From positions 248,001-312,000 of the forward strand of contig JABAHL010000002.1 in assembly GCA_019353055.1 (NCBI GenBank): a DNA stretch of 64,000 nucleotides. Direction: 5' to 3'. The translations under genes and the position numbers were made by a program. The stretch's first letter is position 1, and every line of letters starts with the position of its first letter. Below are positions 9,319 through 17,946 of this stretch, piece by piece. The notes beneath the pieces are model-generated. The model did no database searches and had not been told where the DNA came from. It was given only the letters and a program-made list of their open reading frames with translations. Source of the DNA: Faucicola osloensis_C (GTDB lineage Bacteria > Pseudomonadota > Gammaproteobacteria > Pseudomonadales > Moraxellaceae).

Positions 9319-10242
9319 TTATGCTTTTGGCTTACTAAAATCATACGCCGTGACTATTTGCGCGTTTTTGGAAAAATCGATGAAATAATAGAAGTATTTA
9401 TCATTCTCATCAATCACCCGATCGCCGTTGGTATCGGCTTGGGTTGAGAAGTAAAAACGCTTGCTCTCAGGGAGCCATTTATAATGTTTAAAATATTGAT
9501 TGTTGGGCGTGAGTTTCAATAAATTTTTGCCATTCAAATCACTTAAATACAAGGTAAGCTGCTGATCAAGATTGGTTTTATTGTCATCATCATCAGCTAT
9601 CTCTTTGACTTCATAGATAAAATAGCCCATCAGCAAGGTATTACCGACTTTGACTGCCAATGGGCTGGTTGCTTCATTAGCGGCTTGCGGTTGGGTAGGT
9701 GCAGTTTGCGTAATGGTAGCTTTCTTCTGCACTGTTTTGTCATCTTGGCTTAAATCCACCAAGGGCGTGTGCACCGCTCTTATCACAAAGTTATCTTGTG
9801 GAAACAGCCGGTGTACTTGCCCGGTTTTTAACCCTTCAAACACAATATTGTAAACACTGCTTTGAAAATCATAGGGGGCAACTTCTTGAAAGTAACTGAC
9901 GGGTGATTTTTTAGCATCACTGCCATCGCTGTCATATTTGCGATTGATAGGCACTGACGGAATAATCGGATGCAGTAGATTGGGCACACCTGCCAAATAC
10001 ACCGGAAAATCCATGCGTTTTAACCCGACTGTGGCAGGTGGTATAGTGGCTGGGGTTTGGGCAATGATGACTTCAGGTACATTAGCGGTTGAAGGGGCAG
10101 TGTCGCTGGCTCGGTTATTTGTCTCAGGGGTGGGCTGGCAGGCGGCAAGTCCCAAGCCTAGCCCCATAGCGCTCAAGGTGCTTATAGTGATATGTAATGG
10201 TCTAAAAAAATTCGCATCACGCCATTGGTTAACAAAAGACAT
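9319..10242 (-). CDS. Uncharacterised lipoprotein with EF-hand-like loop
   Basis: I do not recognise the family. The N-terminus is a lipoprotein signal peptide with lipobox LAAC (LGLGLAACQPTP), so it is predicted to be lipid-anchored. A Thr/Ala/Pro-rich linker follows. The body has beta-strand-like segments. Near the C-terminus DTNGDRVIDENDKYFYY resembles a calcium-binding EF-hand/dockerin loop (D-x-N-G-D-x-x-I-D-x-x-D). The start is the ATG at 10240-10242, preceded by GGAG at good spacing; in-frame ATGs further upstream overlap that site. Its 3' end is 20 bp from the convergent copper ATPase. Confidence 0.75.
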   Translation of the reverse strand: MSFVNQWRDANFFRPLHITISTLSAMGLGLGLAACQPTPETNNRASDTAPSTANVPEVIIAQTPATIPPATVGLKRMDFPVYLAGVPNLLHPIIPSVPINRKYDSDGSDAKKSPVSYFQEVAPYDFQSSVYNIVFEGLKTGQVHRLFPQDNFVIRAVHTPLVDLSQDDKTVQKKATITQTAPTQPQAANEATSPLAVKVGNTLLMGYFIYEVKEIADDDDNKTNLDQQLTLYLSDLNGKNLLKLTPNNQYFKHYKWLPESKRFYFSTQADTNGDRVIDENDKYFYYFIDFSKNAQIVTAYDFSKPKA

Positions 10243-10579
10243 AAAAGTCTCCATTACAAAGATAATCAAATATACTACTAAAATGATAAGACATGTACAA
10301 TCTTTGGTTATATCATCGCATTCAGTGCTAGAATGGTATTGACTGTTTTAAAAGGTAAATAACAAAGGTAAGTAAATTTGCAATAACCCGACACGGGGCA
10401 AAAGGCGCGTGAGTAGCTATTTCATAAATTTAGGTTATAATAGTCAAAATTTAGTTAGACGCTTGAATTTTTTGCTTTTAAACTTTTAAACACTGAGCGG
10501 CTAACTGGGCAGCACTATATGTATAGTGGTTTATGATTTATTTTCAAAAAGGGATATCTTACCGATTGCGAGTGCATGA
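10243..10579. other. Intergenic region between lipoprotein gene and hda
   Basis: A 337-bp divergent spacer. A TATAAT box at 10436-10441, preceded by GGT, could be the -10 of an hda promoter, but the matching -35 is poor. I see no repeat, RNA gene or credible small reading frame. Confidence 0.4.
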
Positions 10580-11365
10580 ATGTCGGAACAATTAAGTCTA
10601 AACTTAAATATCAAGCAGTCCGCGAGTATCAGTGACTTTAGTGGTCCAGGCTGGGTATCAATCATCGATGTGGTGCGCCAAATGCATGTAGGGCTATTGA
10701 CGCAGCTATATCTATACGGCGAGCGCGATACAGGTAAAACCCATCTACTCAACGCTATCTGCGAATCCTTCCGTGATATCGACCAATCTGTTATTTATCT
10801 ATCGCTGCGTGAGTTGATAAATGCCAATATGGATGCCATGGTGTTGTCATCGCTAGAGAATACCACAGTGATTGCGCTTGATGATATGGATGAAATTCAA
10901 GGTCATCCTGAGTGGCAAGAAGCGGTTTTTCATCTGATTAATTTATCGCAAGAATACGGCAATAAAATTATCTTTGCCAGTCGATTGCCTGTCAAAGCGT
11001 TAAATTTTGAGTTGCGAGATTTGCTATCAAGGCTTGCTCGAGCCGCGACTTTTCAGTTGCCAACGGGCAGTGATAAGCTTGATAGACAGCTGATTTTGGA
11101 ATCAGTATTACGCCGTCGTCATTGGCACTTTGACCCGCGCATCATTGACTATTTGCTCAATGAAGGTCCACACCGCATCGGCGCGATGTTGGCAGTGTTA
11201 AACGAATTGCAGCCGTTGTTTTCCAACATGGAACGCACCCCATTAAACAAAGTGAGCAAAGCCAAAATTCAAGATGCGATGAACATCATTGATAATTTAA
11301 CGCTCAATTTTGAATTGGCGGACTTTGATGAAATTGCAGAAAATGAAAATTTTTTAGATTTTTGA
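10580..11365 (+). CDS. hda: DnaA regulatory inactivator Hda
   Basis: AAA+ protein that works with the DNA-loaded sliding clamp to trigger hydrolysis of DnaA-ATP and prevent over-initiation. The N-terminus QLSLNL is the clamp-binding motif. The Walker A region is GERDTGKTHLL (about residues 50-60) and the Walker B region is VIALDDMDEI. The arginine-finger region (LRDLLSRLARA) and the C-terminal lid match Hda/DnaA domain III. The length of 261 aa is slightly above the E. coli protein (about 233). It is a stand-alone gene here with a short gap to the next one. Confidence 0.93.
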   Translation: MSEQLSLNLNIKQSASISDFSGPGWVSIIDVVRQMHVGLLTQLYLYGERDTGKTHLLNAICESFRDIDQSVIYLSLRELINANMDAMVLSSLENTTVIALDDMDEIQGHPEWQEAVFHLINLSQEYGNKIIFASRLPVKALNFELRDLLSRLARAATFQLPTGSDKLDRQLILESVLRRRHWHFDPRIIDYLLNEGPHRIGAMLAVLNELQPLFSNMERTPLNKVSKAKIQDAMNIIDNLTLNFELADFDEIAENENFLDF

Positions 11366-11442
11366 CCGGGTTTGTCATAGGAATTGCGTGATAAATGGGT
11401 TAGAATCCATCAACAGTTTGATGTAAAACAACAGGATATCCT

Positions 11443-12111
11443 ATGAATAAACAGTACTTATGGACGGCTGCCGCGTTGACTGCGGGCGTGTTAGCAACCA
11501 CACAAACATTTGCCCAAGTCACCTTGAATGTTACAGATAATACCGTGGTGACTGCCATTAATGGTCAAGAAGTCAAAAACGGCTTGCTTTCAAAGCCGCA
11601 AAAAACCTACAAACTTGAGCCAGGCAAACATGTGATTACTGCCAAGTATAATCGGTTGTATGAGCTGCGCGGTGACAATCACGATGTGTTACGTTCAAGC
11701 AATATTAGCGTTCCGGTAGAGCTTGCCGACAATCAAACGTATGTGTTGGATATGCTAGGTCAACCAGAAGACTATAATGCGGCCAAAGAATATGTCAAAC
11801 AACCCACACTAGCGGTGCTACAAGGCAAGCAAATCATTGCAAGTCAGCAAGCTACATCAAGCAATAGTTCAAGCATTTTTAGCGGGTTGGGTAATGCGTT
11901 AGGCGGTGTGTTTGGTGGTAGCTCAAAAGCGGTTGAAGCCAATCAACAAACCATCAATGCCTTAGGACAATCAGGCGGCGCGATTCCCGCTATCAATCAA
12001 CCTGTTGCGACCACGGTCAGTTCATCGGATAGTCTCGATCAATTTATGCAGTTATGGTTGAGAGCAACGCCAGCAGAGCGTGATAAAATCCGTCAGTGGG
12101 TGCAAAAATAA
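11443..12111 (+). CDS. DUF2057 family secreted protein
   Basis: Exported protein of unknown function, related to E. coli YccT. A signal peptide is clear (residues 1-24, cleavage after TFA in TTQTFAQV). The body has VVTAINGQEV, LEPGKHVITAKY and YELRGDNHDVLRSS, typical of DUF2057, whose fold is rich in beta strands. The C-terminal third is Ser/Gly/Ala-rich (SIFSGLGNALGGVFGGSS) and ends with a small helical segment (DQFMQLWLRATPAERDKIRQ). The ribosome-binding site is CAGGATAT. A terminator hairpin follows. Confidence 0.82.
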   Translation: MNKQYLWTAAALTAGVLATTQTFAQVTLNVTDNTVVTAINGQEVKNGLLSKPQKTYKLEPGKHVITAKYNRLYELRGDNHDVLRSSNISVPVELADNQTYVLDMLGQPEDYNAAKEYVKQPTLAVLQGKQIIASQQATSSNSSSIFSGLGNALGGVFGGSSKAVEANQQTINALGQSGGAIPAINQPVATTVSSSDSLDQFMQLWLRATPAERDKIRQWVQK

Positions 12112-12140
12112 TCACCCCATGCGCCCCCATGCGCCAAAAC

Positions 12141-12165
12141 AACGATGCCAAGTGCATCGTTTTTT
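12141..12165 (+). terminator. Rho-independent terminator after the DUF2057 gene
   Basis: The 8-bp stem AACGATGC/GCATCGTT has loop CAAGT and runs straight into T residues on the plus strand. It sits between convergent genes (DUF2057 and gspM). Confidence 0.75.
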
Positions 12166-12178
12166 ATGGTTTTTACTA

Positions 12179-12670
12179 TTAGTTAATAGATAAGACAGAT
12201 TGTACTTCAAGTTTATCGACGGCTGGCTGGTTGATTTGTAGTTGCTGGATGCGAATACCTTGTTGTTCAAACTGATTAAATATATTGGTGATTACGCTGG
12301 CCTGCGCGTGGCTAAAAGCAACTTGGATAGTATTGCCATTTTCGACCACTTGCGCATTGACAATACCTGATTGGGTGAGTATTTGTTTGATAGCATCGGC
12401 TTGACTGACTTGTTGGGTTTGGTTGGGATTGATATTACCTGCTTGACTGCGTAGCCAAAACACATCTGCCATGGTGTCATCGTATTTTTTTTGTGCTTGG
12501 TTGGCTTGGCTATGCAGCGTCCAACCACCGACACCGACCACAAAAAAAAGCAAGAACATTGCCAATATCAGCAGCGCAATCTGATCACGACGTGATAAAT
12601 TTTGAAACGCGTGACCCAAAGGCGTGGTTAGTTTTTGCAGGGATTGGCTCAGTGAAGCGTGCGGTTTCAT
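12179..12670 (-). CDS. gspM: Type II secretion system protein GspM
   Basis: Bitopic inner-membrane assembly-platform protein of the type II secretion system, partner of GspL. It has a short cytoplasmic N-terminus ending in SRRDQ and one membrane helix (about residues 30-50, IALLILAMFLLFFVVGVGGW). A periplasmic coiled region follows, then a ferredoxin-like domain (VENGNTIQVAFSHAQ, IRIQQLQINQ). At 163 aa it has the usual length. The gene starts 21 nt after the gspL stop, which implies an operon. The other gsp genes are not in the window, consistent with the scattered T2SS genes of Acinetobacter relatives. Confidence 0.9.
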   Translation of the reverse strand: MKPHASLSQSLQKLTTPLGHAFQNLSRRDQIALLILAMFLLFFVVGVGGWTLHSQANQAQKKYDDTMADVFWLRSQAGNINPNQTQQVSQADAIKQILTQSGIVNAQVVENGNTIQVAFSHAQASVITNIFNQFEQQGIRIQQLQINQPAVDKLEVQSVLSIN

Positions 12671-12691
12671 AAATTCATCTCAGTCTTAGGT

Positions 12692-13996
12692 TTAATCTGC
12701 CAATTCAATATCTATCATGGCAAGGGCACTGCCAGCAGAAGTTGGCGCCACTGCACTGGAAACCGCACTGGCAGTATTCGAAGACATCGCAGCGGGCATG
12801 GCGGCATCGACAGACCCTAGCTTGGCTTTTATCCCTTTGTTTACCATGTCATTAACGGCTTTGTTTAACGACTCGGCGCTTGATGATAAAAGCTGCAGTT
12901 GTAAGTGATTATTTTGAAAATTAAGCTGCTTGGCAGTCAGTTGGTATTGCTGCAATACCGGCTGTATGGACGACAATGTCTGAAGTAGGTTTGGGGTGGC
13001 TGATTGCTGGGTGGTTAATTTACCAGATAACTGTCGCTGCAGGGTAAGTTTGCTACTAAGCGGCTCATTGGGAAACCACTGGGCATATTGCTGAGCTAGC
13101 AAAGTTGCGGCTTGTTTTTGTGCTTGGTTATAATAATACCAACGAAGCGCATCGACCACAAAGGCTGTCAGTAGCGCACAAACACTGACTAGGGCGATGA
13201 CTTTGGCATAAGGCGCAAGCGTCGTTTTACCTTTGATTGTCGCAAAGTTAAAAAAATGTCTGACCGGGTCTTTGATTGGGGTAGGCAACAACTCAGACGA
13301 TTCTATGGATAAATTAGGCATACTGGCTAATTGCTGGGCAACGGTTTCATCGTGAAAACCCGTTAAATATAGCGTTTCTAGGATGGGTAATTTGGTGAGT
13401 ACCAGCGGTAAAAAACTCACCGCCATGCCGTGATAAGTATGGAGTTTTAATAACTGTGTATCTGCATCTTGGTAGTAGACCGCGCTTGTCGTAGCCCTCG
13501 TCTCTGTGGCCTTCGCATTGGTGCTCGTAGCTATGCTTGTATCAATTCTAGTATCAAGTCTAGTATCTAGGGTCGGCAGCAATAAGAAATCTGGCACTAA
13601 AGCGACTATCTCAATACCCGCCAACGAGGCAGCATTGATCCATGAATGAACATCGGCCGCATGAAGCCCAAATAATGCAGGTAACTCGCTATTGCTGACC
13701 GTCGGCTGGATTTTGACTTGTAAATCTTCTACCGACCCAATGCTGATATCTTCAAATAAATAGCGCCTGCCGGTGTCGCCCAAAGCGTTGAGCTGGCTTG
13801 CTGAAAGGGTAGGCTGGATTGTTAATAAACTGACACTAGGAAAATAAAGACAGGCTTGTAGCTTGGCTGATTGGGTGGTTTGCAGATTGGCAAGGGTCGC
13901 AAGCGTTTGCCAATCGTCAGCCGTTTGCCAAGTCTGGGTGGTTTGTTGCCATAAACGTAAGGCAGCATGCTGAGTTGGCAACCAAATATGAATCAC
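12692..13996 (-). CDS. gspL: Type II secretion system protein GspL
   Basis: Inner-membrane protein that recruits the GspE ATPase. It has a large cytoplasmic actin-like domain (residues 1 to about 250). One membrane segment follows (about 262-285, VIALVSVCALLTAFVVDALRW), then a periplasmic ferredoxin-like domain (LKQLNFQNNHLQLQLL-like segment). Translation appears to start at GTG (complement at 13994-13996), with AGGA nine bases upstream. A stretch DTRLDTRIDTSIATST (about residues 145-160) is encoded by degenerate 12-bp repeats. The last 40 residues are Ala/Ser-rich. Confidence 0.88.
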   Translation of the reverse strand: MIHIWLPTQHAALRLWQQTTQTWQTADDWQTLATLANLQTTQSAKLQACLYFPSVSLLTIQPTLSASQLNALGDTGRRYLFEDISIGSVEDLQVKIQPTVSNSELPALFGLHAADVHSWINAASLAGIEIVALVPDFLLLPTLDTRLDTRIDTSIATSTNAKATETRATTSAVYYQDADTQLLKLHTYHGMAVSFLPLVLTKLPILETLYLTGFHDETVAQQLASMPNLSIESSELLPTPIKDPVRHFFNFATIKGKTTLAPYAKVIALVSVCALLTAFVVDALRWYYYNQAQKQAATLLAQQYAQWFPNEPLSSKLTLQRQLSGKLTTQQSATPNLLQTLSSIQPVLQQYQLTAKQLNFQNNHLQLQLLSSSAESLNKAVNDMVNKGIKAKLGSVDAAMPAAMSSNTASAVSSAVAPTSAGSALAMIDIELAD

Positions 13997-14032
13997 AGAG
14001 GTGTCCTACACAAAATTGACAAATTAAATCAC

Positions 14033-14485
14033 CTAACAGGTGGGAACAAAGCGTTTGATCTCAGCGGCAAGACTGGGTGCCAATATACCCATATCATATA
14101 CACGCGCTTCAGCCAGCGCAAAACCATTGAGTGGCTCATCAGTTAGGATACTGGCGATTTTGGCAATGATATTCATATGACAAACCACCACCATGCAATC
14201 GCCAACCAATTCGCCTAGCGCATCCACGGCGATGTCTGCATCGTTATCGGGGGTGATGCCCTCATACGTGGTCACAGGCACATGGGGAAAAAATTGCTGG
14301 ATTTGGGCAAGGGTTTGCTGGGCGCGGTTGTAAGGACTGACGATAAAATGATCCGGCTCAAAGTTTTCGGCAAGCCACGCTGCGGTCTGTGAAGCTTGGG
14401 CTTGACCCAGTGCTGATAAATTTCTTTCATGGTCTGGCAGGGTATAAGCGCCTGCATCACCATGACGAACTAAAATTAATTGCAT
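14033..14485 (-). CDS. sixA: Phosphohistidine phosphatase SixA
   Basis: Histidine-phosphatase family enzyme that removes phosphate from phosphohistidines, for example on HPt domains or the nitrogen PTS. The catalytic RHG motif is at the N-terminus (ILVRHGDAGAY, His8). The second conserved Arg/His region is SPYNRAQQT, and the second catalytic His is in VVCHMN. At 150 aa it matches E. coli SixA (161). It lies 33 nt downstream of gpsA on the same strand, so it is probably co-transcribed. Confidence 0.88.
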   Translation of the reverse strand: MQLILVRHGDAGAYTLPDHERNLSALGQAQASQTAAWLAENFEPDHFIVSPYNRAQQTLAQIQQFFPHVPVTTYEGITPDNDADIAVDALGELVGDCMVVVCHMNIIAKIASILTDEPLNGFALAEARVYDMGILAPSLAAEIKRFVPTC

Positions 14486-14518
14486 GTATTTACCTAAAAA
14501 TATTTAAAGTTATGTTTG

Positions 14519-15745
14519 TCAGTTATGCTTTGGTTGCACTTGATGCGGCATGACAAATTCTACATCACTTCTAAATCCTGCTTCCATTAAGTTTAACGCA
14601 ACCCCAAGCGGCGCTTTGTCTTCATAGATAATATCGTGCAAGGCATGAGTAATTGGCATATAAATACCCGCTTTCATGGCTTTTTCATTCACCTGCTGGA
14701 TAGTATTAATCCCTTCAGCGGTTTGCCCCAGTTTTTTGATGGCTTGGTCAAGGCTCATGCCACGCCCTAGCATATTACCAATCTGGTAGTTACGGCTTAA
14801 GGTCGATGAACAAGTTGCATACAAATCACCCACGCCCGACAATCCCAAAAAGGTCAGCGGATTAGCCCCCGCTTGGACACCAAATCGGCTCATCTCAGCC
14901 AATGCGCGGGTTAATATCATGGCTTTGGTGTTTTCCCCGATGTCATAGGCAGCCGCCATGCCCATGGCGATGGCATAAATATTTTTAAGCGCACCGCCGA
15001 GCTCCACGCCAATTAAATCATCACTGGCAAACACGCGAAAAAACGCACTGTGCAGCGCTGTCTGCACGGCAAGCCGTAGCGCTGCAGATTGGCTGGCAAT
15101 CACGGTGGCAGACGGCATATTATTCATGATTTCTTTGGCGAGATTGGGACCGCTCATCACGCCAAAAGCCACATTGGGCAATTCATCTGCGATCACATCA
15201 CTCATTAGCGCAAAGGTATCTTTTTCCATACCTTTGGTTAAAGACACGATGGCTTGAGCGCTGATAAAAGGCGCAATTTTTTGTAAAGTTTCGCGAAAAG
15301 CTGAGCTCGGCACGGCCACAAAAATCAAATCTTTATCTTTGACGGCTGCTTGCAAATCATGGGTAAATTGCAGGCGCTCGTCAAGCTTATGGTCGGGCAA
15401 GTATTTTTTATTGATGTGGGTTTTTTGCATCGATTTGACGCTGCGCTTATCGCGTACCCAAAGTGTGACTTCGCAGCCATTTTTGGACGATAAATTGGCC
15501 ATTGCCGTACCAAAACTACCACCGCCCAGCACGGCAATTTTGAGGGGCGCAGGTTGGTTGGCGAGCTGATTGTCTAAGTCTGTCTCTATGTCTAAGTCTT
15601 TTTCTAATAGCGCTGTGGTGTCCGGTTTAGACTTTTTGACCGCTTTTTCAATGACGTCGGCAAACAGCTTGCTGGCTTTTTCACGATTGACATTCAGCTT
15701 TTCTAAATTTTCACTTAGATTGGTTGCTAACTGGGGTTTTTTCAT
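14519..15745 (-). CDS. gpsA: Glycerol-3-phosphate dehydrogenase [NAD(P)+] with N-terminal extension
   Basis: Makes sn-glycerol 3-phosphate from dihydroxyacetone phosphate for phospholipid synthesis. The Rossmann motif GGGSFGTAMA starts near residue 72. Further family motifs are VSLTKGMEKD, GVMSGPNLAKEI, GGALKNIYAIAMG and GLSGVGDLYATCSS. Usual GpsA is about 330-340 aa. This protein is 408 aa because of about 65 extra N-terminal residues, rich in Lys/Glu/Asp and probably helical. The start ATG (15743-15745) has a good AAGGA site; a further in-frame extension to 15793 lacks support. Confidence 0.93.
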   Translation of the reverse strand: MKKPQLATNLSENLEKLNVNREKASKLFADVIEKAVKKSKPDTTALLEKDLDIETDLDNQLANQPAPLKIAVLGGGSFGTAMANLSSKNGCEVTLWVRDKRSVKSMQKTHINKKYLPDHKLDERLQFTHDLQAAVKDKDLIFVAVPSSAFRETLQKIAPFISAQAIVSLTKGMEKDTFALMSDVIADELPNVAFGVMSGPNLAKEIMNNMPSATVIASQSAALRLAVQTALHSAFFRVFASDDLIGVELGGALKNIYAIAMGMAAAYDIGENTKAMILTRALAEMSRFGVQAGANPLTFLGLSGVGDLYATCSSTLSRNYQIGNMLGRGMSLDQAIKKLGQTAEGINTIQQVNEKAMKAGIYMPITHALHDIIYEDKAPLGVALNLMEAGFRSDVEFVMPHQVQPKHN

Positions 15746-15833
15746 TGAAAATCCTTGAATCCACTTGTCCTGCAAATACTGACAACAGGCCACCCTTTAC
15801 ATGAGCAAAATATAAAAACGGCTAGCTTAGCCG

Positions 15834-16406
15834 TTAGTTTGTGCCATTATCATAAACAATAAATGGTGTGACGTCTATCTTAGAACGCGGCGGGATGGTC
15901 GACACGGCTGTGCCAACATAGACAAAAGCAATGACTTGGTTATCAGCGCTTACATTAAACAGTTGTTTGATTGCAGGCGCATTGGCAAGTGGACCGGTGC
16001 GCCATACGCTGGCAAACCCTTGTGCGGACAAGGCGAGCAAGAGATTTTGTACCGCACAACTACTTGCCGCTATTTGTTCCCAATGGGGGACTTTATCATG
16101 GGGTTTAAAATCAGTCACACACGCGATAATCATCGGCGCACGCAGCGGCATATTTTTGGCTTTCTTGAGGGTTTTCTCGTCAGTTTCACCTTGTGCCATC
16201 GCCGCATTTTTTAACGCCGTGCCCAAGGTATTGAGCGCTTGGTTTTCAAGCACGATAAAACGGTACGGGTTTAAATCCTTGTGATCGGGGGCGGATAGGG
16301 CCACTTCAATCGCTTGTTCGACTTGCTCTCGGTTCGGGGCAGGGGCGACAAGATTGCCGATTGAACGGCGTGATTTGATAAAGTCTAAAATGTCTGAATT
16401 TGTCAT
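15834..16406 (-). CDS. YdjA-like nitroreductase family protein
   Basis: FMN-dependent NAD(P)H oxidoreductase of the nitroreductase family, substrate unknown. N-terminal RRSIGN binds FMN phosphate. APDHKDLNPYRFIVLE and the C-terminal GTAVSTIPPR resemble E. coli YdjA. At 190 aa it is close to the 183-residue YdjA. The ribosome-binding site AGGA overlaps the stop codon of the PaiB-like remnant just upstream, so the two are translationally adjacent. Confidence 0.85.
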   Translation of the reverse strand: MTNSDILDFIKSRRSIGNLVAPAPNREQVEQAIEVALSAPDHKDLNPYRFIVLENQALNTLGTALKNAAMAQGETDEKTLKKAKNMPLRAPMIIACVTDFKPHDKVPHWEQIAASSCAVQNLLLALSAQGFASVWRTGPLANAPAIKQLFNVSADNQVIAFVYVGTAVSTIPPRSKIDVTPFIVYDNGTN

Positions 16407-16414
16407 TTTTATTC

Positions 16415-16576
16415 CTAAAAGAGGTTATTGATTAGCGTTGCCATATTATCCGCTGAAGCTGATTGCAGTTGTGTTAAACCGCCAATCACCCCTTGCTGAT
16501 TATCCAAGGTTTTATTTTGGCTAAGTTTAAATTTGGCTTCAAAATCGGTTTGGGAAAAATCTTTGGGAATATACAT
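16415..16576 (-). pseudogene. Internally deleted remnant of a PaiB-like FMN-binding negative regulator
   Basis: A 53-codon frame that begins MYIPKDFSQTD, the typical start of PaiB-family FMN-binding proteins (about 200 aa). It then continues directly into FEAKFKLSQNKTLDNQQGVI, which resembles the extreme C-terminus of the same family (KLSQN...GVI.GL). The middle of about 150 residues, including the flavin-binding split barrel, is missing, yet the frame is intact and ends at a normal TAG. I infer one in-frame deletion. The match is from memory of the family. The product would not bind FMN, and it is unclear whether it is translated. Confidence 0.6.
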
Positions 16577-16620
16577 CGTTAAAGCCACTCACCTGCATAA
16601 CAATTAAGGCTTTGAATTAT

Positions 16621-17745
16621 TTAAATGGTCATATCTTCTTTTTTTATCTCATCCAAACGATGTTCCGCTTTGAGATATTCTTCTGATTGCATCTCTAACA
16701 GCCGTGAGCGCGTACGCTCAATCTCAAACGCCAATTTTTGCCCATCATACAGTTGTAAAATCGGCTGTTCTGCGCGTACCAAAAGCTTCACGCGGCGATC
16801 ATAAAACTCATCGACAAGGTAAATAAAGCGCCTTGTCGGGTCAGCGATAATATCGTTGAGTATGGGCACATCATCCACCAGCACCGTGCTAAACTCGTTG
16901 GCGATTTCAATAAAGTCGCTGGCTGAGCGCGGCTGCATACATAATGCCCGAAAATCAACGTACAGGGTGTTTTCGGTGCGACCTTTGATGGCGATATCAC
17001 GACCATTGATATGAAGGGGGTCTTGGATAATGTGTTGGTTGTTGCTTAGCGCGGTAAAGCGGTTAGCAAGCCAGTGGATGTTTTCTTTGGTCAACGGAGA
17101 CACGTAAAGTTCGGCTTGCTGCAATACGCGCAGACGGTAGTCGATGCCACTGTCAATATTCATAACCGTACAGTTTTTTTCAACTTCGGCAATGGCAGGT
17201 AAAAAACGGTCACGGTGAATACCATTTTTATATAAGCCATTTGGTGCGATATTTGATGTGGCAACCAAGGTGATGCCTTTTTTAAATAGCATGGTAAATA
17301 AATCACCCAAAATCATCGCATCGGAGACATTGGAGACAAAAAATTCATCAAAACAAATCACATCTGCTTCATTATGGATGATATCGGCGACTTTTTGTAG
17401 TGGGTCTGGTTGACCTTGTAGCTTGTTGAGTTCGGCGTGCACCCGTTTCATAAAGTGATGAAAGTGTTGGCGCATTTTGTTGTCGGCAGGCACCGACTCA
17501 AAAAACATATCCATCATCCAAGTCTTACCACGACCCACGCCGCCCCACATATACAGCCCTTTGGGCGGATCAGTACGTCTTAAAAAGCTAAACAGCCCAC
17601 GTTGTTTGGCGCGGTTGTCCATGATTTGTTCATAGACATTGTCCAAATAAGTCATCGCAGCGCGCTGCTGTGCATCTTCGCTAAACTCACCAGATTTTAG
17701 CGCAAGCTCATAGCGTTGTAGGGGTCGTAAATTTGAGTTGGGCAT
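16621..17745 (-). CDS. zapE: Cell division protein ZapE (AFG1-like ATPase)
   Basis: P-loop ATPase of the AFG1 family, associated with Z-ring stability during division. The Walker A region is YMWGGVGRGKTWMMDMFF (about residues 65-80). Walker B is VICFDEFFV. Sensor-like residues lie in TLVATSNIAPNGLYKNG, and YLVDEFYDRRVKL is near the C-terminus. The length of 374 aa matches the family (about 375). The ribosome-binding site is GAGAG before the ATG at 17743-17745. The gene lies upstream of the PaiB-like remnant on the same strand. Confidence 0.93.
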   Translation of the reverse strand: MPNSNLRPLQRYELALKSGEFSEDAQQRAAMTYLDNVYEQIMDNRAKQRGLFSFLRRTDPPKGLYMWGGVGRGKTWMMDMFFESVPADNKMRQHFHHFMKRVHAELNKLQGQPDPLQKVADIIHNEADVICFDEFFVSNVSDAMILGDLFTMLFKKGITLVATSNIAPNGLYKNGIHRDRFLPAIAEVEKNCTVMNIDSGIDYRLRVLQQAELYVSPLTKENIHWLANRFTALSNNQHIIQDPLHINGRDIAIKGRTENTLYVDFRALCMQPRSASDFIEIANEFSTVLVDDVPILNDIIADPTRRFIYLVDEFYDRRVKLLVRAEQPILQLYDGQKLAFEIERTRSRLLEMQSEEYLKAEHRLDEIKKEDMTI

Positions 17746-17946
17746 GTTGTCTCTCAGCGTAAATTAAAAAGTTGTCAAAATTCCATTTCAACGTGCTTTG
17801 ACGTAGGGGGTATTAAATAAATAGATGCGATTAAATAGACGGCATTAAAGTGCCAAATAGCGCACGATGTCAAATACAGCAAAAATTTGAATCGAAAACA
17901 CCCGTCAAAAACACAAATCAGGAACTAGGATAAAATAAAAACTGCG

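Noticed and set aside
9311..9332. Short hairpin between the copper ATPase and lipoprotein genes as a terminator
   Set aside because: The arms are imperfect, lie partly inside the lipoprotein gene and lack a T-run.
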